From the NCBI GenBank assembly GCA_913060975.1, contig CAJXVC010000001.1:496001-560000 (forward strand): 64,000 bases of DNA. The letters are read 5' to 3'. This document shows positions 17,060 through 26,442 of the stretch, one piece after another; within the stretch, counting starts at the first letter, position 1, and each line of letters opens with the position of its first letter. The stretch is from an uncultured Gammaproteobacteria bacterium (GTDB taxonomy: Bacteria > Pseudomonadota > Gammaproteobacteria > Pseudomonadales > Pseudohongiellaceae). The notes under the pieces are model-generated. The model was not told where the DNA came from, searched no databases, and saw only the letters and a list, made by a program, of their open reading frames with translations. The position numbers and the translations under genes were made by a program.

Positions 17060-19314
17060 GGATCTATCCGCAAGCGCAGTGGCGCTGCCGTGAAAATCAC
17101 ATCGGCAAAGTCGTTGTACTGATAAGCGACAAAAAATTCTATTTCCTGCCCTACTGCCTCCTTATCAAAACGAAAATCCTGCAGGACAGTAATGCGCTCC
17201 CTCGACTTCAAGGCGCCAGATGTAACTGCTGAGCGCAAGTCCGTCCCGGTACCATCCCAACGCAGTAACCGGCCGGATTCATCCAGCTGGAACATGGCAC
17301 CGCTCTGCGTACGAATGAGCACATGCACGCTACCATACAAACCGGTGTGCCGCGCATCGGTACGCAGATCAATCATGACGTCCACCGCCTCATTGCTGCG
17401 TACGGCATTAGTAAAGCTGAAGCCGTTATCTTTTGAAGCCGCCATGGCAATCTGACTGGAAGTCGCAGCACCATTAAGGCTGGTGACAGTAAATTGCGGC
17501 AAATCCGGAAGCCGCGCATCAAAATACGCAGCAATCTGATGGCGAACCAGATTAAGGGTCTGTACGGCATCAGCTGGCTCGTTATTGCCCTCAGTGACAC
17601 CACAAGGCAACCCCGCGCAAGTCTGCTCAGGACTGGAGAAACGCGCAACCCTGTTATTGGTGTTAAAGGCCGCTGGCAACGCCATCACAGTAGCAAACGT
17701 ATTGTCGACGCCATAACCAGTCGCAAAAGGTAACGTGCCACCCATGCCGTCTTCACGCTGTGAGTGCGTCAGCCCCATGTTATGGCCAAGCTCATGAGCG
17801 ACGACCACATCATCGGGGCAATCAATACCGATCACTGAATAAGCCAGGCTCGCTTCGCTGCTAGCAGTAAAGTCACCGCCCGTCTCAAAGCCACCCACAG
17901 GCGCCAGACCGCAGCGCGAAGTTTCAGCCCCCAATGGACGCAATAACATCACCAGATCGCCGCCATATTGGGCCCGCAGGCTGGCGATGGATGACAAAGC
18001 TGCATGATTGCCATTCAACAGATTACTCAAAGTGGTATCCATGTCATGACTGGACGGGTAATTTACAGCGCCATGATAGACAGGGCGCAAAGTGATATTA
18101 ACACCGCTGTCCGCATAGATTTGATTTGCCACACTGATCAATTGATTGATCCGGGTTTCGACACCAAAAGGATAAAGTTGCGCCGCATCGGCAGTGTAGA
18201 AAGCCATGACATCAATAGTGGTTGGCGAATTATCAACTGAACCAGGATTCCCCGGATCGGTGTTCAACAAATTTTCGTTGAAATCGCTAATGCCGTCACC
18301 GTCCGAATCCTGACGCACATCCTGCACCACGTGAATATAGTTATCGACTTGCAACCCGTTCATGAATAGCGAGCTATACACAATCGGGCCTGAACTGGCA
18401 TCAGTCATAAAGGAATAGCTAAACTGCCGCGACTCGTTGGCTGCAAGAGAACCCAGATCGCAATACAGAACCCTTTGCAGTGAAAGACTTGTTTGCTCTC
18501 GGCAAAAGGCAGGCGCCGAAGCAAGTCGGCTATTCTCCAAAAAGAAGTAGATTTCCAACCCAAGATTATTTTGCGCTACACCACTGATATTACTTATCTG
18601 CACGCTAGCCTCTACCACGCCGCCAACGATCACTGGCGATGGGGCAAGGGTTTGCGTAAGACTGAAATCACCACCCGCTATTCCTGCTGCAGAAGAAGCC
18701 TGCCGGCTTCTTGCTGCGCCCGTTGCCAATGAAGTCTCCATGAGCAGAGTCAGCGCAGATTGTGTGCCTGGAGCGCCGGGCTGTTGCACCGTATTGCTGT
18801 CGGGAATCAGGAAATCATGCTGACTACGTGCGGCCGCCGGATGCAAACCGGCGGTCTCATAGATCCAGCCACTGTAATACGCCGAACCAGCGGCATCGTA
18901 GTCCCGAACTGATTCGATCTGAAAGGCCTGCGCCGCCGTGACCAGATAGCCATAGAGCGTCTCTGGCCCCAATGTCAGAGACAGGGAATAGCTTTGCCCT
19001 TCCAGTGTGGTCTGGGCCTGTATGACGCGATCATTGTTTATATAGTGGTGTGCTGAGGTGACGAGAAAATCGGTGACGTAATCATTCGCTATTTCAATAG
19101 CGATACTGTTGCCCTGCTGCACTGCGGCCAGACCCTGACTATCGATACGGATACTGTGTGCTTTAGCGGCATGGGCAGGCGCCGGGTGCGCCGGGGCAAT
19201 CTCACTAAACCGCAGTAACGGCGTCTGATCGGCTAACAGTGGCCCGGGCAGGAACAAGGCCAGGCAGACAATGGCCGCTAACAGGAATTGGCTAGTGTGT
19301 AGTAGAGCGCGCAT
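17056..19314 (-). CDS. Secreted metzincin metalloprotease (reprolysin-like)
   Basis: A 752-residue predicted secreted zinc protease. A Sec signal peptide covers about 1-28 (hydrophobic core LLAAIVCLALFLPG, then LLA). The N-terminal 330 residues look like beta-rich adhesion modules. DSDGDGISDFNENLLNTDP at 336-354 is a thrombospondin type-3-like calcium loop. The metzincin zinc motif HELGHNMGLTH is at 507-517 with the Met-turn at M544. A C-terminal beta region (about 605-752) may be a carbohydrate- or surface-binding module. The start is fixed because an in-frame stop lies four codons upstream. No secretion partner is adjacent. Substrate is unknown. Confidence 0.88.
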   Translation of the reverse strand: MRALLHTSQFLLAAIVCLALFLPGPLLADQTPLLRFSEIAPAHPAPAHAAKAHSIRIDSQGLAAVQQGNSIAIEIANDYVTDFLVTSAHHYINNDRVIQAQTTLEGQSYSLSLTLGPETLYGYLVTAAQAFQIESVRDYDAAGSAYYSGWIYETAGLHPAAARSQHDFLIPDSNTVQQPGAPGTQSALTLLMETSLATGAARSRQASSAAGIAGGDFSLTQTLAPSPVIVGGVVEASVQISNISGVAQNNLGLEIYFFLENSRLASAPAFCREQTSLSLQRVLYCDLGSLAANESRQFSYSFMTDASSGPIVYSSLFMNGLQVDNYIHVVQDVRQDSDGDGISDFNENLLNTDPGNPGSVDNSPTTIDVMAFYTADAAQLYPFGVETRINQLISVANQIYADSGVNITLRPVYHGAVNYPSSHDMDTTLSNLLNGNHAALSSIASLRAQYGGDLVMLLRPLGAETSRCGLAPVGGFETGGDFTASSEASLAYSVIGIDCPDDVVVAHELGHNMGLTHSQREDGMGGTLPFATGYGVDNTFATVMALPAAFNTNNRVARFSSPEQTCAGLPCGVTEGNNEPADAVQTLNLVRHQIAAYFDARLPDLPQFTVTSLNGAATSSQIAMAASKDNGFSFTNAVRSNEAVDVMIDLRTDARHTGLYGSVHVLIRTQSGAMFQLDESGRLLRWDGTGTDLRSAVTSGALKSRERITVLQDFRFDKEAVGQEIEFFVAYQYNDFADVIFTAAPLRLRIDP

Positions 19315-19323
19315 CGCAGTCGA

Positions 19324-19341
19324 CTATGGCTATGGCTATGG
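19324..19341. repeat. CTATGG x3 tandem hexamer in the metzincin leader
   Basis: Three perfect copies of CTATGG run from 19324 to 19341. On the coding strand they read CCATAG three times and end 10 nt before the ATG, the place where a Shine-Dalgarno would normally be. No AGGAGG-like sequence is visible there. Confidence 0.85.
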
Positions 19342-19369
19342 TAAGGACAATGAGCGACACAATAGGCTT

Positions 19370-19430
19370 TTGTGGGAATATTTACCAGCTTTTCGTCGGA
19401 AAAATCTGTATTTTCAGGCAATTCCCACAA
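19370..19430. repeat. Perfect 10-bp inverted repeat with 41-bp spacer
   Basis: TTGTGGGAAT at 19370-19379 pairs perfectly with ATTCCCACAA at 19421-19430. It lies 56-116 bp upstream of the metzincin start. It could be a pair of operator half-sites or a long-looped hairpin. Confidence 0.6.
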
Positions 19431-19725
19431 TATTCATCGTTAAACACCCCTTTCTGGCGCATTGTGACGAACTACTGGCATCTCTGTCGCTAACCATACC
19501 CATTAGCAACCACTCCTCCTGCTTGTAAAGACATGTACGCGTCGAGGCACACACGACCAGCGTGCTGGCCCACCATGTTGTCGAGAAGATGAGCATTGAT
19601 GGCCAAACGGCAATTGGCAAATAGTGGGTAATAGAAAGCAGCAGGCAAGCGCATATACAGCCACCAGCGTTAACCGGTGCCCGAAGGCGTAAATAGTTTC
19701 TTAAAAGCGACCAAGGGGAATTAAA

Positions 19726-19802
19726 TGGCGGACCGGACGGGACTCGAACCCGCGACCTCCGGCGTGACAGGCCGGCATTCTAACCAGCTGAACTACCGGT
19801 CC
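19726..19802 (-). tRNA. tRNA-Asp (GTC)
   Basis: A 77-nt cloverleaf with acceptor stem GGACCGG/CCGGTCC, discriminator G and an encoded CCA (19726-19728). The anticodon GTC is at 19766-19768 in a CTGTCAC loop. The T-loop is TTCGAGT. It lies 15 bp after tRNA-Val, so the two are one transcript. Confidence 0.97.
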
Positions 19803-19817
19803 GCGAATGACAAACAA

Positions 19818-19893
19818 TGGTGGGTGGTGCAGGGATCGAACCTGCGACCCTCGCCTTGTAAGGGCGATGCTCTCCCAGCTGAGCTAACCACCC
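19818..19893 (-). tRNA. tRNA-Val (TAC)
   Basis: A 76-nt cloverleaf with acceptor stem GGGTGGT/ACCACCC, discriminator A and an encoded CCA (19818-19820). The anticodon TAC is at 19858-19860. It is first in the Val-Asp pair and sits just downstream of a strong promoter. Confidence 0.97.
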
Positions 19894-19909
19894 GTCAAAG
19901 AGAGAGCGC

Positions 19910-19937
19910 ATTTTACCGACTCCCGGTCGCATGTCAA
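19910..19937 (-). promoter_or_regulatory. Sigma-70 promoter of the tRNA-Val/tRNA-Asp unit
   Basis: A consensus -35 TTGACA (19937-19932) and -10 TAAAAT (19915-19910) are separated by 16 bp, placing transcription start a few bases before tRNA-Val. The following sequence GCGCTC is a GC-rich discriminator typical of stringently controlled tRNA promoters. Confidence 0.75.
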
Positions 19938-20000
19938 TAAAAGGAAATAGCTATTCGCAACATCTCTCCCCACCCTGACGGAAAAAGCAGAATTTATCTG

Positions 20001-22355
20001 TTACTTGCTGGTATGAACGAAGGCACCATCCCAGTTTTCGGGAAGTTTGGCCGTTCTGAGCGTTGCTATGCGCTCGAGATAGATCTTGTACAGTTTGCTC
20101 TTGGGCTCGTCAGCGGCCAGCCGGCTAAACTCGTTTTCAGCTGCATCCCATTCCTGTCGATAATAATGTCGCAGTGCGCCATGATAGCGAGCAACACGAT
20201 CCTTCAATTGCTCACCTGCTGACTCCACCATACACACAGGTTCATAGCAATCCACAGCCTTGTCTTTGCCTTTCACTTTGACCTTGTCAATCTGCCGCAG
20301 TAACACACCATCGAGCTCACCTGCAGTTTGCTCGCCGATTAGTAGCTTGATGCCATAAAACTTGGTCAGGCCCTCAAGACGCGAGCCAAGATTCACTGCG
20401 TCACCCAGCACGGTATAGGAACGCCGATAAGTCGAGCCCATGTCTCCAACGTTCATGAAGCCGGAATTAACACCAATACCGATATCCACTACCGGAAAGC
20501 CCTTCTCCTTGAACAAGGGTTTTAACTCTTCTACCCGCTCAAGCATTTCCATGGCGGCGATGACTGCATGCTGGCGGTGATCTGGATCATCCAAAGGCGC
20601 CCCCCAGAAGGCCATCACCATGTCGCCAACGTATTTATCAATCGTCCCCTGATGCTTGAAAATAATTTCTGTGATGGGGGTGAAAAAATCATTGAGCAAT
20701 TCCTTGAGTTGGGTCGCACTCAAGGATTCGGAAATACTGGTGAAGCTGCGGATATCGGAGAACAAGACGGTAAGCTCTTTACTCTCCCCTTCAAAGGTGT
20801 AGTTATCTGGATCATCCAGCATGGAATCGATGTGTGCCGGCGGCACATACTGGTCAAACATACCTTTGATGGCCTTACGGGTTTGACTCTCAGCCAGAAA
20901 ACCGTAAACAAGATTCACTGCCGTGATCAGAAATATCAGTAGCAACAAATAAAAGAGCGAAAAGTCCATACTGAATAGCGTCCACAACTGGAAATTGCCC
21001 CAGATGACAAACGTCATAAAAGCGACGGCAGTAGCCGCCATGGTCGGCGCACCGAGATGCGGAAAGATCAGTGCCATTGCCAGCCCTAACACGGTAACGG
21101 CAATCAGTTGGGCACCGGGTTCCCAGTCAGGTTTATAGGGGAACTTGACGCTTTCGGTGCGCTGAAAATCCGAGAACAGGGTCTGCGTGTCGCTCTCGCC
21201 GCCTGACACTTCTGCTACCGGCTGTGAATCAAGTAAGGCATGCAGCATATTGGCATGCACCTCGACGCCTGGATAAACTCGATCCAATGGGGTTGCTCGT
21301 ATGTCCTGCAAGCCTGGCGCGCTGGTCCCAATCAATACCAGACTATTTTCAAAGACACCTGGCTCTTCTGTATCATTCAGCACATCCGTTGCTGAAACAT
21401 ACTTAAATGGAATATCGGTGCGCATGGAACTTGGGCCAAGAAATGGCACGAGTACCGAGGCACGGCGGTCAGTGGCAATATCAAAGGCGCCAGCACCGCG
21501 CCCGATACGCACTCCCCTGACCACTTCCTGATTACCGTATTCAGTGGTCAGCAATTCATATTGTTGTGCGAAGTTGTATACCCGCATCATTTCCAATGCC
21601 AATGTTGGGTACAACTCATTGCCGTAGCGCAGCACCAAAGGAACGCGGCGCACGACACCATCCGAATCCGGCAGCTGATTCATATTACCGCTACCACGTG
21701 CGGCATTTTGGAGAACCGGGATATTCCCTGTGTATCCCGCCATATCCTCCAACGATACTCGCGCTGCCAGAGCCGGGTCGATGGCCACGATAGAGTCGGG
21801 CAACTCGTTATAGGCCTGCTCTTCCTGACGATTAAAATTAATTGCCAAAACCACATCGGCAAATCCGTTTTCCATCGCATCGGCAAAATACTGATCAGAG
21901 TTTATTTGCGGCTCGATTTGCTCCAGTGTTTGTGTGAAAGCGGGGTCGAGTTGCTGCAAATCAACAGGCTCAAGCAAATCACGAATGCTACGATCTGGCT
22001 CCGGAAATGTGATGTCGAAACCGATTACAAGTGCACCCTTGCCAGACAACTGGTTAACCAGTTGACCAACCTTGAAACGATTCCAGGGAAACTGCCCTTC
22101 GATCTGTAAAGAGCGTTCGTCGAGATCAACGATGACAATATTGTGATCCGGGTTGCGCTCCTGTAGCGGCATCACTGCCAATCGCTGGTCATAGATAAGA
22201 TACTCGATGCGCTCAACGAGCTGGAGAATAAAGAACGGCGGTGCCAGCTGTATCCAGACAATAAAGATAGTGACGAAGATACCCAGATAGCTGGGCAGGC
22301 GCTTACCTTCATTAAGAAAGCGGAAAAGTGGTTTCAGGCGTGTGCTGGCTGTCAT
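20001..22355 (-). CDS. CHASE2-domain adenylate/guanylate cyclase
   Basis: A 784-residue inner-membrane class III nucleotide cyclase. One membrane helix (about 21-45) precedes a periplasmic CHASE2 sensor domain (about 50-380). Three further helices follow (about 415-485), then a cytoplasmic catalytic domain (about 525-710). Metal-binding aspartates are D534 (LFSDIRSFTS) and D578 (KYVGDMVMAFWG). K574 fits adenine recognition, and N655/R659 (GDAVNLGSR) are the transition-state residues, so ATP is the likelier substrate. A TPR-like helical tail ends the protein. The signal sensed is unknown. It is divergent from queD. Confidence 0.9.
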   Translation of the reverse strand: MTASTRLKPLFRFLNEGKRLPSYLGIFVTIFIVWIQLAPPFFILQLVERIEYLIYDQRLAVMPLQERNPDHNIVIVDLDERSLQIEGQFPWNRFKVGQLVNQLSGKGALVIGFDITFPEPDRSIRDLLEPVDLQQLDPAFTQTLEQIEPQINSDQYFADAMENGFADVVLAINFNRQEEQAYNELPDSIVAIDPALAARVSLEDMAGYTGNIPVLQNAARGSGNMNQLPDSDGVVRRVPLVLRYGNELYPTLALEMMRVYNFAQQYELLTTEYGNQEVVRGVRIGRGAGAFDIATDRRASVLVPFLGPSSMRTDIPFKYVSATDVLNDTEEPGVFENSLVLIGTSAPGLQDIRATPLDRVYPGVEVHANMLHALLDSQPVAEVSGGESDTQTLFSDFQRTESVKFPYKPDWEPGAQLIAVTVLGLAMALIFPHLGAPTMAATAVAFMTFVIWGNFQLWTLFSMDFSLFYLLLLIFLITAVNLVYGFLAESQTRKAIKGMFDQYVPPAHIDSMLDDPDNYTFEGESKELTVLFSDIRSFTSISESLSATQLKELLNDFFTPITEIIFKHQGTIDKYVGDMVMAFWGAPLDDPDHRQHAVIAAMEMLERVEELKPLFKEKGFPVVDIGIGVNSGFMNVGDMGSTYRRSYTVLGDAVNLGSRLEGLTKFYGIKLLIGEQTAGELDGVLLRQIDKVKVKGKDKAVDCYEPVCMVESAGEQLKDRVARYHGALRHYYRQEWDAAENEFSRLAADEPKSKLYKIYLERIATLRTAKLPENWDGAFVHTSK

Positions 22356-22502
22356 CTCGGTTTGACTGGTAACGCCCCTTCCTTGAGTGGAACCCGGATT
22401 ATATGCGATCGGGTCTGTACATAAAATCGCACTAAGGCTACCATGCCGCCTCGCTGGCTCCCCACGAAATCACGTTAAAATCCGCCAGAAACGAGCAATC
22501 AA

Positions 22503-22859
22503 GTGCAATTATTCAAGGAATTCAGCTTCGAAGCCGCGCATCGGCTGCCCAATGTTCCCGCCGAACACAAATGCGCTCGCCTGCATGGCCACTCATTCGC
22601 TGTACGAATCACGGTTCAAGGGCCCGTGGGTGAGGAGTCCGGGTGGGTCATGGACTTCGCTGACATCAAGGCTGCTTTTCAGCCCATCTGGGAACAACTG
22701 GATCATCACTATCTCAATGAGATAGCCGGTCTGGAGAACCCAACCAGCGAAGTGCTGGCGCAATGGATATGGGTACGACTCAAGCCTGGCCTGCCTGAGC
22801 TATTCGCCGTCGAAATACGTGAAACCTGCACCAGCGGTTGCACGTATTATGGCGACTGA
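22503..22859 (+). CDS. queD: 6-carboxy-5,6,7,8-tetrahydropterin synthase
   Basis: QueD converts 7,8-dihydroneopterin triphosphate to 6-carboxytetrahydropterin, the second step to preQ0 and queuosine. It has 118 residues. The zinc histidines are H13, H28 and H30 and the catalytic cysteine C24, in the CARLHGH pattern. LDHHYLN and the C-terminal EIRETCTSG are also family features. The start is GTG at 22503, the only sensible start before the conserved [10 protein letters not shown]. Its partners queE and queC lie 19 kb away. It is convergent with the FAD reductase gene. Confidence 0.93.
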   Translation: MQLFKEFSFEAAHRLPNVPAEHKCARLHGHSFAVRITVQGPVGEESGWVMDFADIKAAFQPIWEQLDHHYLNEIAGLENPTSEVLAQWIWVRLKPGLPELFAVEIRETCTSGCTYYGD

Positions 22860-22902
22860 CAAGCCATCGTCAGGCTCTGTTCTTGCGAACGCGCACGCAC
22901 AA

Positions 22903-24174
22903 TTATTGAAGTGATTTCAGCAACTGCGTTAGATCCGCGTCCGGATCGGCTAACTGCGTCTTACTGGCCGCGTCCAGTATGAAACCGCCCTGAATGAATT
23001 GCTTACTGGCCATAAAAACCCTGGGCTGGGCAATACAGTCTGCCGCTACCACTTTATCGTTCTTTAGATAGAACACGGCAAAACCATCCCCTTCAGCAGG
23101 ATCTGCACTGCCACGGCTAATTGTTTCATCGTAGTCGCTGTTCAGACCAGACATCTGAAGTTTCAGATCATACTGATCCGACCAGAACCAGGGAATGGCA
23201 TCGTATTCCAGCTCACGGCCGGCGATATTCGCTGCCGCAGTGCGACCCTGGTCATTGGCATTTTGCACTGACTCCAAGCGTATCAGGCCTGCTTCGGGAT
23301 ACAGCTTGTGAGGATGCCGCGTGCAATCACCTGCCGCGAAAATATCGCTATCACTGGTACGCATACAGGCATCGACGACGATACCGCGATCCACTTCAAG
23401 GCCGGCAGCGCTTGCCAGTTGTTCATTGGCCATGACGCCGATGCCTACCAAGACCAGATCTGCTACGAGTTCACTGCCATCGTTCAACTGCACACTGTTG
23501 ACTGTTTCATCGCCAGCCAAAGCCGACACCGTCGCGTTGGTAACTATCTTCACGCCATGAGATTCGTGTACAGCTTGCAAGTAATCGGCAACGATCGAGC
23601 TTGTCACCCGGGCAAGAATACGGTCTTCCCGCTCAATCACCGTGACTTGCCAACCGGCGGCAGTCAGTACTGCCGCAGTCTCAAGACCGATATAGCCACC
23701 GCCAATAATCACTGCCCTGCCTGCTGTTTTGAGTCGCTCCTTGAGCTGGATAACATCAGCAGCCGTGCGAATAGAACTCACATTGTCCCGAACGGGCTGG
23801 GATGGCAGGGTCATCACACTTGCGCCAGTGCATAGCGCCAACTTGTCATAGCTCAGTGTCTGGCCATCAGTCAATTGCAGGCTCTTCTCCGCTGCGTTAA
23901 TTGTGGCAACTGTATTGCCAAGCAGCAGTTCAATATTGTTATCCAGATACATTTTCTCCGGGCGCAAACGCATGGCATCCAGAGCCTTGCTGCCCGCTAA
24001 AAATTCCTTGGACAGCGGCGGCCGGTGGTAGGGTAATTCAGATTCAGCGCCGATCAGTTTGATCGGCCCTTGCCACCCCTCCTTACGTAACTGCAGCGCC
24101 AATGAAACGCCAGTATGGCTGGCACCGACGATGACACAGGTCTGTTTTGGCTCGGCGGCATTCAATATTTCCAT
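22903..24174 (-). CDS. FAD-dependent ferredoxin/rubredoxin reductase family oxidoreductase
   Basis: A 423-residue flavoprotein of the rhodocoxin/putidaredoxin reductase type, which passes electrons from NAD(P)H to a small Fe-S protein. The FAD motif is GASHTG near the N-terminus, RPPLSKEFL is present, the NAD motif is GGGYIGLETA, and the second FAD motif DIFAAGDCT is near the C-terminal third. The ATG at 24174 follows AGGA, 5 bp after the ung stop; nine further codons are open upstream but overlap ung. No ferredoxin or oxygenase gene is adjacent, so the partner is unknown. Confidence 0.85.
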   Translation of the reverse strand: MEILNAAEPKQTCVIVGASHTGVSLALQLRKEGWQGPIKLIGAESELPYHRPPLSKEFLAGSKALDAMRLRPEKMYLDNNIELLLGNTVATINAAEKSLQLTDGQTLSYDKLALCTGASVMTLPSQPVRDNVSSIRTAADVIQLKERLKTAGRAVIIGGGYIGLETAAVLTAAGWQVTVIEREDRILARVTSSIVADYLQAVHESHGVKIVTNATVSALAGDETVNSVQLNDGSELVADLVLVGIGVMANEQLASAAGLEVDRGIVVDACMRTSDSDIFAAGDCTRHPHKLYPEAGLIRLESVQNANDQGRTAAANIAGRELEYDAIPWFWSDQYDLKLQMSGLNSDYDETISRGSADPAEGDGFAVFYLKNDKVVAADCIAQPRVFMASKQFIQGGFILDAASKTQLADPDADLTQLLKSLQ

Positions 24175-24179
24175 AAGTC

Positions 24180-24893
24180 CTAAAGCGGAGAAAGCTGCCA
24201 ATCAATCGGCGTACTGCTCTGCTGCTCCAAATAACGGTTGGTTTGTGAAAAATGATGATTGCCGAAGAAACCGCGACTGGCTGACAACGGCGACGGATGG
24301 GGCGACTGCAGTACAAGATGTTTGCTGCGGTCGATACTGGCACCTTTCTTCTGTGCATAACTGCCCCAGAGCAGGAAGACAACACCAGTACGTTCTTTGT
24401 TGAGCTCCGCGACGACGCGGTCAGTAAATCTCTCCCAACCTTTACCTTGATGGGAAGCTGCATGGCTAGCCTGAACAGTCAGCACCGAATTCAGCAACAG
24501 AACTCCTTGCTGCGCCCACGACATTAAATAACCATGCTGCGGCTGTTCAATACCAAGGTCGGCTTTTAGCTCTTTATAGATGTTTTTTAGCGAGGGCGGA
24601 ACAACAACGCCAGGTTGGACGGAAAAACACAGGCCATGCGCTTGCCCTGGACCGTGATAGGGATCTTGCCCGAGAATCACGACCTTGACCCGGTCAAATG
24701 GCGTGCTATTCAAAGCATTGAAAATCTCGTTGCCCGGCGGGTAGATTTTCTTGCCAGCGGCTTTTTCCGCAACCAGAAATTGCCGCAACTGGCGCATGTA
24801 ATCCAGTTCGAATTCATCGGCCAGTACGCGTTTCCAACTGTCCTCCAATTGCACATTAGCGGAGGTTTCGGCGGCGCTGTTACTCGCCATCAT
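24180..24893 (-). CDS. ung: Uracil-DNA glycosylase, family 1
   Basis: Ung excises uracil from DNA and starts base-excision repair. It has 237 residues. The catalytic water-activating motif GQDPYH is at 75-80 (D77), and the DNA-intercalating HPSPLSA loop contains H199. The N-terminus reads MMASNS, so the start is 24893 or 24890. It overlaps the lysS stop by 14 bp at most, so it is probably co-transcribed with prfB and lysS. Confidence 0.96.
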   Translation of the reverse strand: MMASNSAAETSANVQLEDSWKRVLADEFELDYMRQLRQFLVAEKAAGKKIYPPGNEIFNALNSTPFDRVKVVILGQDPYHGPGQAHGLCFSVQPGVVVPPSLKNIYKELKADLGIEQPQHGYLMSWAQQGVLLLNSVLTVQASHAASHQGKGWERFTDRVVAELNKERTGVVFLLWGSYAQKKGASIDRSKHLVLQSPHPSPLSASRGFFGNHHFSQTNRYLEQQSSTPIDWQLSPL

Positions 24894-26391
24894 GCTGTGG
24901 ACGCATATGCGGGAACAACAATACGTCCTTGATGGATGCCGTGTCTGTGAACAACATCACCAACCGATCAATGCCGATACCCTCTCCCGCTGCCGGAGGC
25001 ATGCCGTATTCCAATGCCGTGATGTAATCGGCATCGAAATGCATGGCCTCGTTGTCTCCGGCTTCTTTCTGCTCTACCTGGGCACGAAATCTCGCTGCCT
25101 GATCTTCCGGATCGTTTAACTCGGAAAAGCCATTGGCCAGTTCCCGGCCGGCAATAAACAACTCAAAGCGATCCGTGACTTCCGGATTGTCTTCGTTGCA
25201 ACGCGCCAGCGGTGAAACTTCGGTTGGATACTCAGTCACAAAAGTCGGTTGATAGAGTTTGTCTTCGACACGTTGATCGAATATCTCCATCACGATTTTG
25301 CCTTTCGGCCAATTGCTATCCACATCCACGCCCAGCGATTCTGCCAATGCCAACACACTGGCCTGATTAACAAAATGCTCGGCCTTGGCAGATTCACAAT
25401 AGGCCATAATAGAGTCTTGCACAGTAATGCGAGTAAAAGGCTGGCCGAAATCTATGCTTTCGCCTTGATAGGCAATGGTCGAACTGCCGACAACATCGTT
25501 GGCCAGGTGGCGAAACATGTCTTCGGTCAAGTCCATCAGGCCCTGATAACGCGCATAGGCCTGATAAAATTCCAGCATGGTAAATTCAGGATTGTGTCGT
25601 GTTGACAGGCCTTCATTGCGAAAATTACGATTCAGTTCATACACTTTCTCAAAGCCCCCGACCACCAAACGCTTGAGGTACAGCTCCGGCGCGATTCGCA
25701 AATACATGTCCTGATCCAGCGCATTGTGATGAGTTACAAACGGACGTGCAGTAGCACCGCCGGGGATCACCTGCATCATTGGCGTTTCAACTTCCATGTA
25801 GCCCAATTGGTCAAAATAACGGCGAATAAATGCCACTATGCGCGAGCGCAGTTGAAACACGCGTCGCGAGTCTTCATTGACGATCAGGTCAACATAACGC
25901 TGCCGATAGCGCATTTCGGTATCGGTCAGGCCTTTGTGCTTGTCCGGTAACGGACGTAATGATTTGGTCAGCAAGCGAAACGAGGCCACGCGAATAGTCA
26001 GCTCGCCCTTTTGTGTCTTAAAGATTTCGCCTTCGGCGCCAATAATATCGCCCAGGTCGAGGCCTTTCAGTTCCTGTGCCAATTCATCTGCAAACGACTT
26101 GTTGTTCATGTACAGCTGAATAGTGCCGCTGCCATCCTGAATCACAACAAAAGGGCCACGCTGCCTGATAATGCGGCCGGCAACCGATGTCGTTTTGGCC
26201 AGCTCTTTAAGCGCCTCACCCTCCTGTTCAGCAAACTCGGCCGTGACTTCGCTGGCTGATGCCGCAGGCGTAAAATCGTTTGGAAACGCCTGCCGCTGCT
26301 TGCGTATATCAGCCAACTTTTCCCGGCGCTGCGCAATTAGCTTGTTTTCGTCAAGGGCGTCTGTGCCGTTATCGGCTTGCTTGTCTGTCAT
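24880..26391 (-). CDS. lysS: Lysyl-tRNA synthetase, class II
   Basis: LysRS charges tRNA-Lys. The 503 residues match E. coli LysS (505). An OB-fold anticodon domain (about 75-190) precedes the class II core. Motif 2 contains [20 protein letters not shown] and motif 3 [17 protein letters not shown], each recognisable in part (FRNEG; GIGIDRL). It lies 51 bp after prfB, the same prfB-lysS pairing as in E. coli and Pseudomonas. Confidence 0.97.
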   Translation of the reverse strand: MTDKQADNGTDALDENKLIAQRREKLADIRKQRQAFPNDFTPAASASEVTAEFAEQEGEALKELAKTTSVAGRIIRQRGPFVVIQDGSGTIQLYMNNKSFADELAQELKGLDLGDIIGAEGEIFKTQKGELTIRVASFRLLTKSLRPLPDKHKGLTDTEMRYRQRYVDLIVNEDSRRVFQLRSRIVAFIRRYFDQLGYMEVETPMMQVIPGGATARPFVTHHNALDQDMYLRIAPELYLKRLVVGGFEKVYELNRNFRNEGLSTRHNPEFTMLEFYQAYARYQGLMDLTEDMFRHLANDVVGSSTIAYQGESIDFGQPFTRITVQDSIMAYCESAKAEHFVNQASVLALAESLGVDVDSNWPKGKIVMEIFDQRVEDKLYQPTFVTEYPTEVSPLARCNEDNPEVTDRFELFIAGRELANGFSELNDPEDQAARFRAQVEQKEAGDNEAMHFDADYITALEYGMPPAAGEGIGIDRLVMLFTDTASIKDVLLFPHMRPQHDGE

Positions 26392-26442
26392 TGCTGATGT
26401 CTTCTGTTAAGTCGTATTGATTGAGTTCGGTTTCGGTCGCTG

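Larger units (their letters stand above)
19315..19725. other. 411-bp intergenic region upstream of the metzincin
   Basis: I see no gene. The region holds a triple hexamer repeat at 19324-19341 and a perfect 10-bp inverted repeat with a 41-bp spacer (19370-19379 and 19421-19430). These are most likely part of the metzincin promoter and leader. The half nearer the tRNAs (19500-19725) shows nothing recognisable and no obvious terminator for tRNA-Asp. Confidence 0.5.

Noticed and set aside
14676..19314. Possible genomic island (sugar genes plus secreted protease)
   Set aside because: No integrase, transposase, terminal repeat or tRNA-end duplication borders it, and base composition looks like the neighbours by eye.
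19725..19940. Plus-strand open frame of 71 codons over the tRNA genes
   Set aside because: It is an antisense translation of tRNA-Asp and tRNA-Val, a well-known annotation artefact (GLEPATSGVTGRHSNQLNYR-type peptide).
21561..22109. 182-codon plus-strand frame inside the CHASE2 cyclase
   Set aside because: It is antisense to the sensor domain and resembles no protein family.
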